Below are positions 18,720 to 27,369 of a stretch of 64,000 nucleotides of DNA, piece by piece. Source of the stretch: Kitasatospora atroaurantiaca (lineage in GTDB: Bacteria > Actinomycetota > Actinomycetes > Streptomycetales > Streptomycetaceae); assembly GCF_007828955.1 (NCBI RefSeq), contig NZ_VIVR01000001.1, positions 7,192,001 through 7,256,000 on the forward strand. Direction: 5' to 3'. The notes beneath the pieces are model-generated. The model did no database searches. It saw only the letters and a program-made list of their open reading frames with translations, and was not told the DNA's origin. Every line of letters begins with the position of its first letter. Position 1 is the first letter of the stretch. Both the position numbers and the translations under genes were made by a program.

Positions 18720-19330
18720 TCAGCTGGTGGTCGCATTGTGGTCGCCGGGCCACATCGGCCATGGCGGCGATGGTTCTTCTGTTCGTGCCTGCTGATATGC
18801 GGGCAGTTGCCGGTTTGGGCGTGGGTGCTGGTGCGAGGGTCGCTGGGCGCGGCAGACGGGTCGTCCGAGGATGGCGCGGTCGGCGTTGTCGAGGGTCCAC
18901 GCGACGGCGTCGACGGCCGCGCGGGCGGCGAGGCGGGTGAGGTCGGCGTAGGTGTTCGCGCTGGTCGACAGGGTGCGGTGACGCAGGGTCTTGGAGATGA
19001 CGGGCAGGGGGACGCTGGCGGCCAGGGCGAAGCTGGTCATGACGTGGCGCAGGTCGTGGATGGCGATGCGGGGGACGCCGGTCGCAGGAAGCGGGCGGCC
19101 TGCTCCTCGCTACACAGGCGTCTGGGGGCTCAGGTGGGGCGGCGGAGGAGTGAGGGTTTGGCGGGGTTGCGGGCGAGCCGGCCGTCGTAGACGGCGCTGC
19201 TGAGGGCGCTGGAGATGGTGGCCGTGACCCGGTAGACGGTGACCCTGCCGCGGCCCGTGCGCAGTTGGGCGGTGACGAAGGTCAGGCTGGCGGACCCGCC
19301 ACACGCCGCCCCGATCGTCGAGGCCATCAT
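18720..19330 (-). pseudogene. Tyrosine-recombinase (phage-type integrase) remnant
   Basis: Reading on the minus strand: a core-binding piece RVTATISSALSSAVYDGRLA, then a stop and internal loss. Next comes CSEEQAARFLRP, a one-base frameshift near 19085, and then the catalytic end PRIAIHDLRHVMTSFALAA, LPVISKTLRHRTLSTSANTY. The HxLRH box and the last H-x22-Y region are visible; most of the middle, including the first catalytic Arg region, is lost. Typical of integrases of Streptomyces integrative elements. It lies 0.4 kb inside the left xth repeat. Confidence 0.8.
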
Positions 19331-19383
19331 GTACCTCCTCCCCGCTGCGCGCGGGCACGGCCGCGCCGTGAATTGCCGCGTGC

Positions 19384-20030
19384 TCAGGACACGAAACCGC
19401 TCGGCGGGCTGGGGGCACGGCCGGACCACCCCGGCTCCACTCGCTCCCACTCCCGCTCCCAGAGCGCCTCGGCCCGGCGCTCGACGCGCCGCCCGACCTC
19501 CGCGAGCGCGGCCACCACGGCCAGGGACAGGCCCGACATGGTGCCGATGCCGATCACGACGGCGCTGCCGCGCAGCTCCACCTCAGACTGGGGAACGCGT
19601 GCCGGTGCACCCGCGTCGTCGACCCACAGGGCGACCGTCGAACCTGGCCCTACCCCGGCCGCGACGGGTATGCACCCGGTCACTGTCTGGCCGGACGGGG
19701 CCACCCACGAGGCGTCCGCGCGCCCGCGGCTGGGTGCGTCATGTGCCGCCGTACCTGCTGCGCCGGAAGGGAGGCCACGACAGCGTCCATCCGGTGCAGG
19801 TGAGCCGCCTGCGCGCGGGCCTCGGCCTGCCCGTGGTGAAAGTTGGCCACGGCCGCGAATACCGAGCAGGCCGCGGCCAGTGCCAGCAGCAGCGGCAGCG
19901 CCAGCTTCAGACGGCTGCGTGTCCGGTCGACGGGCCGGCGCAGCTCGCGTCGGTCCAGCCCCGAGGCCTGCACCACGTGGTGCCACCATCCGAGCCGCCG
20001 CCTACGGCGGGCATTCCTCGCACCGCTCAT
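19384..20030 (-). pseudogene. Rv1733c-like membrane protein, frameshifted
   Basis: The ATG at 20030 follows a perfect AGGAGGTGCC. The first frame encodes a basic N-terminus and one membrane helix (LKLALPLLLALAAACSVFAA) with HLHRMDAVV. After a shift near 19725 the second frame gives ASWVAPSGQTVTGCIPVAAG, TVALWVDDAG, a second helix (VVIGIGTMSGLSLAVVAAL) and the family ending WEREWERVEPGWSGR. The whole span (647 bases) is one base off a multiple of three. This two-helix family is common in Streptomyces; its function is unknown. Confidence 0.7.
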
Positions 20031-20516
20031 GGCACCTCCTGCGCGGCTCCTGCAACCTCGCGCCATCGAGGCTGCCCCGATTGTCCCGCCGCACCGCCTC
20101 GCGCTCCCAGGGCCAGGCGCACCCGATCGCCCGCCTACCCCGCGCGTCGGACCGGGAACGCGGGCGCGCGCCGCCGACCGTCATCTCGCCCGGCCCCGGT
20201 CGGATGCCTGCCCGCCGCGACCGAGGTCCTCGCCGACTGGAGGGACGCGGAATACCGCTTCCCGCAGACGCCCCGGCAGGACGACACGGCCAACCATGAC
20301 CGGGCCGATGCCGGTGGGCAGAGCACGGAGAGCCAGGCGATGTGCCGCTCGCAGGCGAGTACGCCCGTCTAGGCGGCGGCGAACAGCAGCGCGCAGGCAG
20401 CGCGTACTGCCATCTCCGGAGCATCCGGTTCGCCTTCACACAAACGGGGCACCGCGTGGGCGCTCTGCGACTCGGAGCCGCCCGCCGCAGGACCTGCGCC
20501 GGGCGGTCCGTCCGTG
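20031..20516. other. Gap with no recognised gene
   Basis: About 490 bases between the Rv1733c-like remnant (divergent start) and the end of the ArsB/NhaD gene. Short hydrophobic minus-strand stretches around 20320-20380 may be decayed coding DNA, but nothing is identifiable. Confidence 0.3.
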
Positions 20517-21815
20517 TCAGGCCAGGGCGTAGTAGCGCAGCCAGAGGTAGAGGGCTGAGATGGCGATGGTGACGGCGGTGACGGGGATGCCGTAGCGGGT
20601 GAAGGTCCAGAAGCTGATGGGTTGTCGGTTTCGTTCGGCGATGCCTAGGACGACGACGTTGGCGGAGGCGCCGATGGCGGTGGCGTTGCCGCCGAGGTCG
20701 GCGCCGAGGGCGAGGGCCCACCACAGGACGTGGCCGTGGGTGTCGCCGACGGTGTGGACGAGGTCGGCGGTGATGGGGGCCATGGTGGCGACGTAGGGGA
20801 TGTTGTCGACGATCGCGGACAGCACGGCGGAGGCCCACAGGAGGAGCATGGCGGAGCCGAGGGGCGCGCCGCCGGTCGCGTCCGCGAGGGCCCGGGAGAC
20901 CTCGCCGATGACGCCGGTCTCGATCAGGGCGCCGACCATGATGAACAGGCCGGCGAAGAAGGCGAGGGTGGGCCATTCGACTTCGCCGAGCACGTCCTTG
21001 ATCTCGACCTTGGAGATCGCGACGAGCAGTCCGGCGCCCAGGAGGGCGACCACGGACGGCGCGTAGTGCACGACAGAGTGGAGGACGAACCCGGCGATGA
21101 CCAGGGCGAGCACGACCAGGCCCTGGACGAGCAGGCGAGGGTCGCGGATGGCCTCGCGCTCGTTGAGCGACATGACCTCGGCGGCGCGGTCCTCGTCGTA
21201 GACGAAGAAGCGGCGGAACAGGAGGCGGCACATCGCCACCAGAACCACGGTCAGGACTACGGCGAGCGGGGCGAGGTGGACGAGGAAGTCGTTGAACGAC
21301 AGGCCGGCTCGGCTGGCGATGATGATGTTCGGTGGGTCGCCGACCAGGGTCGCCATTCCGCCGACGTTCGAGGCGAACACCTCGGCGATGAGGAACGGCG
21401 CGGCCTTGAGCTTCAGGCGGTCGCAGACCAGCAGGGTGACCGGGGCGACCAGCAGCACGGTGGTGACGTTGTCGAGCAGGGCGGAGGCGACGGCGGTGAT
21501 GATCATGAGCATGGCCATCACCCGGAACGGCTTCGCCCGGGCGCGCTTGACCGCCCAGATGGCCAGGTACTCGAACAGGCCGGTGCGCCGGAGTACGCCG
21601 ACGATCATCATCATCCCGGTGAGGAGGAAGATGACATTCCAGTCGATGCCGGAGTGGGTGGAGAAGAACGCGGCCTCGTCGTCGGTGGCCCGCAGGGCGA
21701 GCATCGCGCCTGCGCCGCCGAGGGCGGCGGCGACGCGGTGGACCCACTCGGTGATGATCAGGACGTAGGCGGCGGCGAAGACGGCCAGTGACGCCCAGGC
21801 TTGCCAGTTGTTCAC
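20517..21815 (-). CDS. ArsB/NhaD-family ion transporter
   Basis: GTG start at 21815 overlaps the CBS gene stop (GTGA); 432 residues and about 11 membrane helices. Family marks: IDWNVIFLLTGMMMIVGVL, SALLDNVTTVLLVAPVTLL, GGMATLVGDPPNIIIAS and DNIPYVATMAP, as in the ion transporter superfamily (CitMHS/ArsB/NhaD). Without ArsA or ArsR neighbours, arsenite export is not implied. A Na+/H+ role beside a CPA1 antiporter is more plausible, but this is inference. Confidence 0.85.
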   Translation of the reverse strand: MNNWQAWASLAVFAAAYVLIITEWVHRVAAALGGAGAMLALRATDDEAAFFSTHSGIDWNVIFLLTGMMMIVGVLRRTGLFEYLAIWAVKRARAKPFRVMAMLMIITAVASALLDNVTTVLLVAPVTLLVCDRLKLKAAPFLIAEVFASNVGGMATLVGDPPNIIIASRAGLSFNDFLVHLAPLAVVLTVVLVAMCRLLFRRFFVYDEDRAAEVMSLNEREAIRDPRLLVQGLVVLALVIAGFVLHSVVHYAPSVVALLGAGLLVAISKVEIKDVLGEVEWPTLAFFAGLFIMVGALIETGVIGEVSRALADATGGAPLGSAMLLLWASAVLSAIVDNIPYVATMAPITADLVHTVGDTHGHVLWWALALGADLGGNATAIGASANVVVLGIAERNRQPISFWTFTRYGIPVTAVTIAISALYLWLRYYALA

Positions 21816-22288
21816 GGGTTTCCCAGGAGACGGTGGAGCAGGTGGGAGGCGGTGATCACGCCGAGCAGCCGTCCGGGTGCCGGGTTGCGTGGGCCGTTGG
21901 GTGCGCGTTCCACGACGGCGACCAGGGGGCTGCGGGTGCGGGCCATCAGCGTGGCGATCTCCACCGCGGTGTCGTCGGCGTCGGCGACCGATGGCGCGGG
22001 TGCGTCGGTGGGCAGGCAGTCGCGCACCCGCAGGCCGGTGAGGGCCTCGCACAGCCGGTCGGCGTGGGCCTCGTCGATCACCGCGGCAAGGGTGGGGTCC
22101 TCCATGATGTAGCCGGGCACGAGCAGCCGCACCAGTTGTGAGGCGGGCAGCAGGGCGCGCGGGGTGCCGGGGCCGTCCACGACCAGGACCCCGGGCAGGC
22201 GGTGCACGGCGAGAAGACGGGCGGCGTCCAGGGCCTGGTCATCCAGGGCGACCGTGGGGTAGGGCTCGGCGAGGTCACGTGCGCGCAT
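21812..22288 (-). CDS. Two-CBS-domain regulatory protein
   Basis: ATG 22288 follows AAGGAG at 7 bases; 158 residues. Two CBS modules: residues 1-60 (MRARDLAEPYPTVALDDQAL, LPGVLVVDG) and about 85-155 (RVRDCLPTDAP, LVAVVE, LLGVITASHLLHRLL). CBS pairs bind adenine nucleotides. It is coded between two ion transporters and overlaps both, so it probably gates one or both in response to energy charge or c-di-AMP-like ligands. That role is inferred from context. Confidence 0.8.
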   Translation of the reverse strand: MRARDLAEPYPTVALDDQALDAARLLAVHRLPGVLVVDGPGTPRALLPASQLVRLLVPGYIMEDPTLAAVIDEAHADRLCEALTGLRVRDCLPTDAPAPSVADADDTAVEIATLMARTRSPLVAVVERAPNGPRNPAPGRLLGVITASHLLHRLLGNP

Positions 22289-23579
22289 CGGGGTGCTCCT
22301 TCGAGAGGGACGAGGCGGTCGCCTGGGCGGGGATGGCCCCGGTCGGTGCCGAGCGCGACGAATCCGCCGCAGCCGCTCCTGCTCCATCGTCGGCGCCGGC
22401 CGACGGGGCCGGCTCCTCGACGTCGAAGAGCCGGGCCACCGGAACGTCCGAGCTGGAGTGCACCGCGATCGAGACGGCGATGCACACCGCGATCAGGGTG
22501 TACGCCTGCCGGCCCTGCGGGATGCCGGCCTGCAGGACGAGCAGGCCGTAGACGACGGAGGCGAAGCCTTTGGGGCCGAACCAGGCGGCGACCAGCTGCT
22601 CGCGCCGGTCGATCCGAGAGCGGATCAGGGAGATCAGCAGCGAGGCGGGGCGGATCAGCAGGATCGCCAGGCCGACGGCCACGTATCCGCCGATGCTCAG
22701 GTCGCCGAACAGCTGTGGGGTGAGCAGGGCGCCGAAGACCAGCAGGGCGGCGAACTTGGACAGCTCCGCCAGTGCCTCGCCGAGCGGTTCGAAGGCGTGC
22801 TTGGACTCCGGCGAGACCGAGGCGAGGACCGCGCCGGCGGAGAACGCGGCGAGGTAGGGGTTGGCGCCGGTCAGGTGGCAGACGGCGTACAAGATGACGC
22901 CGGTTGCCAGCGGCAGCAGCGGCTGGAGCTTCGCCTCGGCGCCGAGCACTGGTACGCGCACCAGCAGGTTGACCAGGATCGGCAGCACGACACCCAGCGC
23001 CAGGCCCCCGGCCAGTTCCAGGCCGATCGCGCCGAGCGAGGACTCGGCGCCCGGGGAGGTGGGTCCGGCGGCGGCGATCAGCACCAGCACCACCGGCAGC
23101 GCCAGTCCGTCGTTCAGCCCCGACTCCACGTTCAACAGCTGCCGCAGCCGGGCCGGGACCTCCTTGCGGCCGACGATCGCCGAGGCGAACACCGGGTCCG
23201 TCGGCGCCAGCACCGCCCCGACCAGGAACGACGTCGTCCAATCCAGCCCGACGAGGAAGTGCGTCACCAGTGCCATGCCGACGAACGCGAGCGGCATCCC
23301 GAGCCCGAGCGCGCGGGCGGGGTTGCGCCACGCGGCGCGCAGGGAGGGGAAGGAGACGTGCATGCCGTCGGTGAACAGCACCGTGAACAGGGCCAGGTCC
23401 GCGGTCGCCGCCACGATCGGGCTGTCCGGGGTGATGTGGATCAGGCCGAGGAATCCGTCGCTCACCAGCGCGCCCGAGACCAGGAAGAGCAGTGAGGCGG
23501 AGAGCACGGAGCGGGCCGCCAGGCCCGACAGCAGGACCGCGACGAGCAGTGCGGCCCCGAAGCACGCGACGAGTACCAC
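22275..23579 (-). CDS. CPA1-family cation:proton antiporter
   Basis: GTG start 23579; 434 residues, about 12 helices plus a 50-residue Ser/Ala-rich cytosolic tail. NhaP/NHE marks: LFTDGMHVS, VLAPTDPVFASAIVG (ion-binding TDP motif), LLNVESGLNDGLALPVVLVL (ND pair) and GPKGFASVVYGLL. It exchanges Na+ or K+ for protons. First gene of a three-gene operon with the CBS protein and ArsB/NhaD transporter. Its transcript begins with the shared leader motif at 23630-23657. Confidence 0.9.
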   Translation of the reverse strand: MVLVACFGAALLVAVLLSGLAARSVLSASLLFLVSGALVSDGFLGLIHITPDSPIVAATADLALFTVLFTDGMHVSFPSLRAAWRNPARALGLGMPLAFVGMALVTHFLVGLDWTTSFLVGAVLAPTDPVFASAIVGRKEVPARLRQLLNVESGLNDGLALPVVLVLIAAAGPTSPGAESSLGAIGLELAGGLALGVVLPILVNLLVRVPVLGAEAKLQPLLPLATGVILYAVCHLTGANPYLAAFSAGAVLASVSPESKHAFEPLGEALAELSKFAALLVFGALLTPQLFGDLSIGGYVAVGLAILLIRPASLLISLIRSRIDRREQLVAAWFGPKGFASVVYGLLVLQAGIPQGRQAYTLIAVCIAVSIAVHSSSDVPVARLFDVEEPAPSAGADDGAGAAAADSSRSAPTGAIPAQATASSLSKEHPDART

Positions 23580-23629
23580 GATGGGTCACCCCCGGATCGG
23601 CGAGGAGCAAAGAGGGCTGTCCCCTTGCT

Positions 23630-23657
23630 CGCCGACCAGGCTTTCCGGCACTCCACC
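23630..23657 (-). promoter_or_regulatory. Leader motif copy A, upstream of the CPA1 antiporter operon
   Basis: Minus-strand GGAGTGCCGGAAAGCC followed by TGGTCGGCG. It is 7 bases after a TAAAGT -10 box (23662-23667) and 51 bases before the start codon. It is followed by a hairpin (GAGCAA...TTGCTC with inner GGG/CCC). Shares its core with copies at 23772 and 25794. Confidence 0.65.
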
Positions 23658-23771
23658 ACGGACTTTATCCGACTTTTACGGTTCTCTGACAGTCTTTTGA
23701 CGGCCGAACGCGGGACGGACTCGCGGTCCACCTGTCGCCGCAGGCCGGCCCGGCGGCTACGATCGCGTTCT

Positions 23772-23796
23772 GGTGAGCCGGGAAGCCTGGTCGGCG
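23772..23796 (+). promoter_or_regulatory. Leader motif copy B, upstream of the membrane protein/STAS pair
   Basis: GGTGA then GCCGGGAAGCCTGGTCGGCG, 8 bases after TACGAT (23758-23763), so at or next to the expected transcript 5' end. The core can fold as CCGGG-AAG-CCUGG. Confidence 0.65.
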
Positions 23797-23885
23797 TCAT
23801 GACCTGACGCGCCCCGGAGCCGCACCGTGCCACACCCCCGCCGCCCCCGCCAACCGGCACCATCCTGCGTCCGGGCGGTGCGGCC

Positions 23886-24191
23886 GTGAACACCGCCACC
23901 GTGCTCTGGACCCTGCTGGCGATCCTGTCCCTGGTGTGGGTGCCGGCAGCCGTCCTGATGGCCGCAGGCCGCGTGCCGCGCGGCTGGGGCTGGCTCGAGC
24001 CGGTCCGCCGCCGCGGCATCGGCCTGCTCCTGCTCTACGGCAACATCCCGCTCAACACGATCCCCCGCGCCCTGCACACCTCCGAGGCCGTCGTGCTGCT
24101 CGGCATCGCCGCTGGCTGCCTGTGTGCCCTCGGGGGGATCTTCCTGCTCATCTACCCCGGCCCGCTGCCCGCCCCGGGCGAGCGCCGATGA
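23886..24191 (+). CDS. Small three-helix membrane protein of unknown function
   Basis: GTG start 23886; 101 residues. Helices about 5-27 (LWTLLAILSLVWVPAAVLM), 45-60 and 70-95 (VVLLGIAAGCLCALGGIFLL). No Shine-Dalgarno is visible. CCGCACCG near 23820 can pair with CGGTGCGG just before the start, which could hide it. Overlaps the STAS gene (ATGA), so the two are co-translated. Confidence 0.6.
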   Translation: MNTATVLWTLLAILSLVWVPAAVLMAAGRVPRGWGWLEPVRRRGIGLLLLYGNIPLNTIPRALHTSEAVVLLGIAAGCLCALGGIFLLIYPGPLPAPGERR

Positions 24192-24709
24192 ACCGCCTCG
24201 CATGGCCCGCCACCGTCGCGGCCGATTGGCTGGCCGGCGCCGTAGCCACGGCCTGGATCGCACTGGCGATCGTGGACCAGACATGGTTCAAGACGTCCCT
24301 GCTGGTCGCGTGCGCGTGGATAGTGCAGCGGGCGGGCCGGGAGATGAGGGCCGCACTCCAGCGCCTGCGGCCGGGCCGCGCTCGGGCGCCGGGCCCGAGG
24401 ACCGTGTTGGTGAGGCTGCGCGGGACCATCGACACCGCCAACGCCGACCAGGTCGCCCACCGCCTGCGTGCCGCGCTGCGAAGCGCGCCCGCCCGGATCG
24501 AGATCGACCTCGCCCGCGTCCCGCACATCACGCCGAGCGGAAGCACCGCCCTGCTCGCCCTCACCCGGACCGCCCGGGAGACCGGCAGCGAGATCGTCAT
24601 CCGCAACGCCGCCCCGCAGCCTCGCGCCGCCCTGCGCGCCGTCGGACTCGACCGCCTCGCCACCTTCCAGAACGACGAACCACCCCACACCGGCGGCGGC
24701 CGCGCGTGA
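24188..24709 (+). CDS. Membrane-associated STAS-domain protein
   Basis: ATG 24188 overlaps the previous stop; 173 residues. N-terminal hydrophobic segment about 10-45. STAS fold about 70-160: VLVRLRGTIDTANADQVAHR, IEIDLARVPHITPSGSTALL, EIVIRNAAPQPRAALRAVGL. In anti-sigma antagonists the phosphorylated loop is D-S-S-G; here it reads T-P-S-G, so phospho-switching may differ or be lost. Co-transcribed with a membrane protein next to ion transporters; a regulatory role is inferred. Confidence 0.7.
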   Translation: MNRLAWPATVAADWLAGAVATAWIALAIVDQTWFKTSLLVACAWIVQRAGREMRAALQRLRPGRARAPGPRTVLVRLRGTIDTANADQVAHRLRAALRSAPARIEIDLARVPHITPSGSTALLALTRTARETGSEIVIRNAAPQPRAALRAVGLDRLATFQNDEPPHTGGGRA

Positions 24710-24718
24710 GCTGCCGGG

Positions 24719-25657
24719 TCAGCCGGTCAGCAGCGGCAGCACCACCGCGCACACCGCCAGCAGCACCAGCGCCCCGCCGCGGCTGAGCCGCCCGCCGGCC
24801 AGCAGCATCCACGCGAGCACACCGGTCAGCGCCATCGCGGTCAGCACCGAACCCCCGACTCCGGGCACCCTTCCCGCCGCAGTGGTCGGCGTGGCGAGGG
24901 CGATGGTCGCGCCGCCCGCGAGGCTGTTGACCAGGTTGCTGCCCAGCAGGTTGCCCACCAGCAGCTCCGACGCGCCGCGCCGGTGCGCCTGCAGCGAGGT
25001 CACCAGCTCCGGCAGGGACGTGCCGAGGGCCACCAGCGTGAACCCGATGACCGCCTGCGACATCCCCATCCGGTCGGCGATCACCGTCGCGTTCCCGACC
25101 AGCAACTGCGCACCGCCCAGCGTGCCCACCAGACCGACAGCAGTCCGCAGCACCTCCCTCACCAGGGACACCTGTCCGATGGCCACGGGCACCGCCATGA
25201 CGCTGGGGCTGCCGAGCCGGGCGGTCCGCAGCTGGGCCAGCAGCGCCAGGACCAGCAGTGTCGCCAGCACCGTGCCCTCGGAGCGGCCCAGCCCGCCGCC
25301 GACCAGGACCGCGAAGAGCCCCACCGCACCGACCGACAGCGGCCCGAGTGTCCGCACCACGCGCGGCTCGGCGACCACCGGAGCGACGATGCCGACCAGG
25401 CCCAGGACGAGGGTCACGTTCAAGATGTTCGAACCCACCAGGTTGCCGACTGCAAGGCCCGTCTCACCCCGACCGGCCGCGAGAGCCGAGACCGCCAGCT
25501 CCGGCAGACTCGTGCCGATGCCGACGACCACCACCCCGACGAACGCCGGCGACAGACCCAGCCGCTCGCCGATCCGCACTGCCCCCAGCACCAACTGGTC
25601 CGCGCACCACGCCAGCACCACCAGGCCCGCCAGCACGAGCACCACCGCAACCGCCAC
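24719..25657 (-). CDS. CaCA-family Ca2+/cation:proton (or Na+) antiporter
   Basis: GTG start 25657 after a G-rich site; 312 residues, ten helices in two inverted halves. Alpha repeats are complete: GIGTSLPELAVSALAAGRGE and GNLVGSNILN in the first half, ALGTSLPELVTSL and GNLLGSNLVN in the second. Resembles YrbG. Ends 9 bases from the convergent STAS gene. A broken copy of its middle part lies at 52262-52475. Confidence 0.9.
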   Translation of the reverse strand: MAVAVVLVLAGLVVLAWCADQLVLGAVRIGERLGLSPAFVGVVVVGIGTSLPELAVSALAAGRGETGLAVGNLVGSNILNVTLVLGLVGIVAPVVAEPRVVRTLGPLSVGAVGLFAVLVGGGLGRSEGTVLATLLVLALLAQLRTARLGSPSVMAVPVAIGQVSLVREVLRTAVGLVGTLGGAQLLVGNATVIADRMGMSQAVIGFTLVALGTSLPELVTSLQAHRRGASELLVGNLLGSNLVNSLAGGATIALATPTTAAGRVPGVGGSVLTAMALTGVLAWMLLAGGRLSRGGALVLLAVCAVVLPLLTG

Positions 25658-25793
25658 AGCCGCCCCCCACGTTGCACCGGCCCCCTGCCGTGCGCAGGGC
25701 AGCGTACAGAGCGCACACGCATCGCTCCAGGGCCAAAGTCTTAACGACTCCTTGACGCGCTACTGGCGGGCTATTGACGTACTGTTCTGGCCT

Positions 25794-25818
25794 GGTGTGC
25801 CGGGAAGTCTGGTCGGCG
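25794..25818 (+). promoter_or_regulatory. Leader motif copy C, upstream of the APC permease
   Basis: GGTGT then GCCGGGAAGTCTGGTCGGCG, 8 bases after TACTGT (25780-25785) and 34 bases before the GTG start. Relative to copy B the hairpin base C becomes U, keeping a G-U pair. Confidence 0.65.
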
Positions 25819-25852
25819 ATGGAATCCGTCTCTTCCCGGAAAGGGTCCTGCC

Positions 25853-27247
25853 GTGACCTTCCCCAAGACCGCCGCACCCACCGCCGCGCCGCCGATCCCG
25901 GTCGCGCGCGGGCCGCGCCGCTCGGTGCTGTTTTTCGCCTTCGCGTTCGCCGTGATCGCCGACCCGGTCTCATCCGTCGCGTACGCGATCGAGGCCGCCC
26001 TGCACGCCCTCCACGGCGACCTGGGACTGCTGCTGCCCACCATGGCGCTGGTGGTCGGCCTCGTCGTGGTCGTCACCGCGAACTACTGGCAGCTGGTCCG
26101 GCGTTTCCCCAAGGGCGGCGGCGCCGCAGCAGCGGCCGGGCGGGCGTTCGGTCCGCGGTGGACGTTCCTGCCGATCGGCGCGCTCGTGGTCGACTTCGTG
26201 CTGACCATCGGCATCTCGATCGCCGCGGCGGCGAGCGCGATGATCGCCCTGTTCCCGGGTCTCGCGCCGGTCCGCATCCCGCTGGCCCTGGTGCTGCTGG
26301 TGATCGTGGCAGGGCTGACCTGGTTCGGACACGGCGGCCGGCTGCTCTTCGCTGCGATGACCGTGGTGTTCGTCCTCGCCGCCGTCGCGGTGGTGGTGCT
26401 CGGCTTCGCAGCGCCGCACAGCATCGGCACCGCGCCAGCCCACACCGACCCGGGCCGCTCCGCGGTCTTCGCGGTCGTCCTCGCCTTCCCCGTCGCGATG
26501 GCCCTCGCCACCGGCATCGAGGCCCCGTCGACCGCCATCGCCCAGCTCGGCCAGCTGGACGACACCCACCGGCGCCGCTTCGGCCGCGGCACCCTGGCCC
26601 TGCTGCTGGTCATCGTCGGCGGCCTGACCCTCGCCCTGACCGCCCTCGCCGTGAAGCTCCACATCGGCCTGCCCGGTGCCGACTCCACCCAGATCGCCGA
26701 CATCGCCCACGCCGCCGCCGGCCCCGGCTGGCTCTACGGCGCCTTCCAGCTCACCAGCTCCCTGCTGCTGCTCGCTGCCGCCAGCTCCTCCTTCCAGGCC
26801 GGCCCCGGACTCCTCAAGGCCCTCGCCGGCACCGACGAGCGCCCCGGCGTGCTGCCGCCGATCCTCGGCCACACCAACAAGCACCACACCCCGTACTGGT
26901 CCGTCGTGGTCTACCTCGCTGCCGCCGCAGTGATCATCGTCGCCGCCGCCGGCCAGGAACAGGAACTCGTCCTCTTCTACGCCGTCTCGGTGTTCGTCAG
27001 CTTCCTCGTCGGCCTGCTCGCCATGACCCGCTTCGCCCGCACCGAACGCAAGCCCCTGCTCGCCGCCGTCAACGCCATCGCCGCCGCAGCCGTCGCCTTC
27101 ACCCTGCTCGTCAACCTGCTGCGCGGCTGGCCGATCCTCTCCCTCGTCGCCACCCTCCTCATCGGCGGCGGCCTTTTCGTCCGCTGGATACGCGCGGGCA
27201 GCCCCAGCGGCATCGAGGACATCGAGGCCCAGGCCGAAGCCGACTGA
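25853..27247 (+). CDS. APC-superfamily permease
   Basis: GTG start 25853 after GGAAAGGG; 464 residues, about 12 helices. It opens VIADPVSSVAYAIEAAL and has FPKGGGAAAAAGRAFGP and ALATGIEAPSTAIAQLG, resembling KimA/APC permeases. A K+ or amino-acid substrate is possible; the leader motif shared with cation antiporters favours an ion role, but this is not proven. Confidence 0.8.
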   Translation: MTFPKTAAPTAAPPIPVARGPRRSVLFFAFAFAVIADPVSSVAYAIEAALHALHGDLGLLLPTMALVVGLVVVVTANYWQLVRRFPKGGGAAAAAGRAFGPRWTFLPIGALVVDFVLTIGISIAAAASAMIALFPGLAPVRIPLALVLLVIVAGLTWFGHGGRLLFAAMTVVFVLAAVAVVVLGFAAPHSIGTAPAHTDPGRSAVFAVVLAFPVAMALATGIEAPSTAIAQLGQLDDTHRRRFGRGTLALLLVIVGGLTLALTALAVKLHIGLPGADSTQIADIAHAAAGPGWLYGAFQLTSSLLLLAAASSSFQAGPGLLKALAGTDERPGVLPPILGHTNKHHTPYWSVVVYLAAAAVIIVAAAGQEQELVLFYAVSVFVSFLVGLLAMTRFARTERKPLLAAVNAIAAAAVAFTLLVNLLRGWPILSLVATLLIGGGLFVRWIRAGSPSGIEDIEAQAEAD

Positions 27248-27264
27248 ACCCAGCCGCGCTGCGA

Positions 27265-27325
27265 TGACAGCCGCCCGGGCCGGGGAAACTCCGGGACGGA
27301 GGCACCGGCGGCCTCTTTGGTATGG
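27265..27325. terminator. GC-rich stem-loop between convergent genes
   Basis: GCCGCC...GGCGGC outer arms enclose CCGGGG-AAA-CTCCGG in the space after the APC permease and before the DM13 gene end. A plausible terminator, though the U-run is weak (CTCTTT). Confidence 0.4.
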
Positions 27326-27369
27326 CGCAGGGCGGCGCGGGATCGGCCGGGCCCGTGGTGCGGTGAGGG

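Noticed and set aside
20002..21747. Long minus-strand frame overlapping the ArsB/NhaD gene
   Set aside because: Arg/Pro-rich shadow of the transporter in another frame; the transporter frame has helices and family motifs.
20517..21815. Arsenic resistance operon
   Set aside because: The ArsB-like protein lacks arsR, arsC or arsA neighbours; the CBS and CPA1 partners point to alkali-ion transport.
23772..25818. Leader motif as a cobalamin or ydaO riboswitch
   Set aside because: GGAAGYCTGG superficially recalls cobalamin elements, but the conserved B12 box and the ydaO core are missing and the region is too short.
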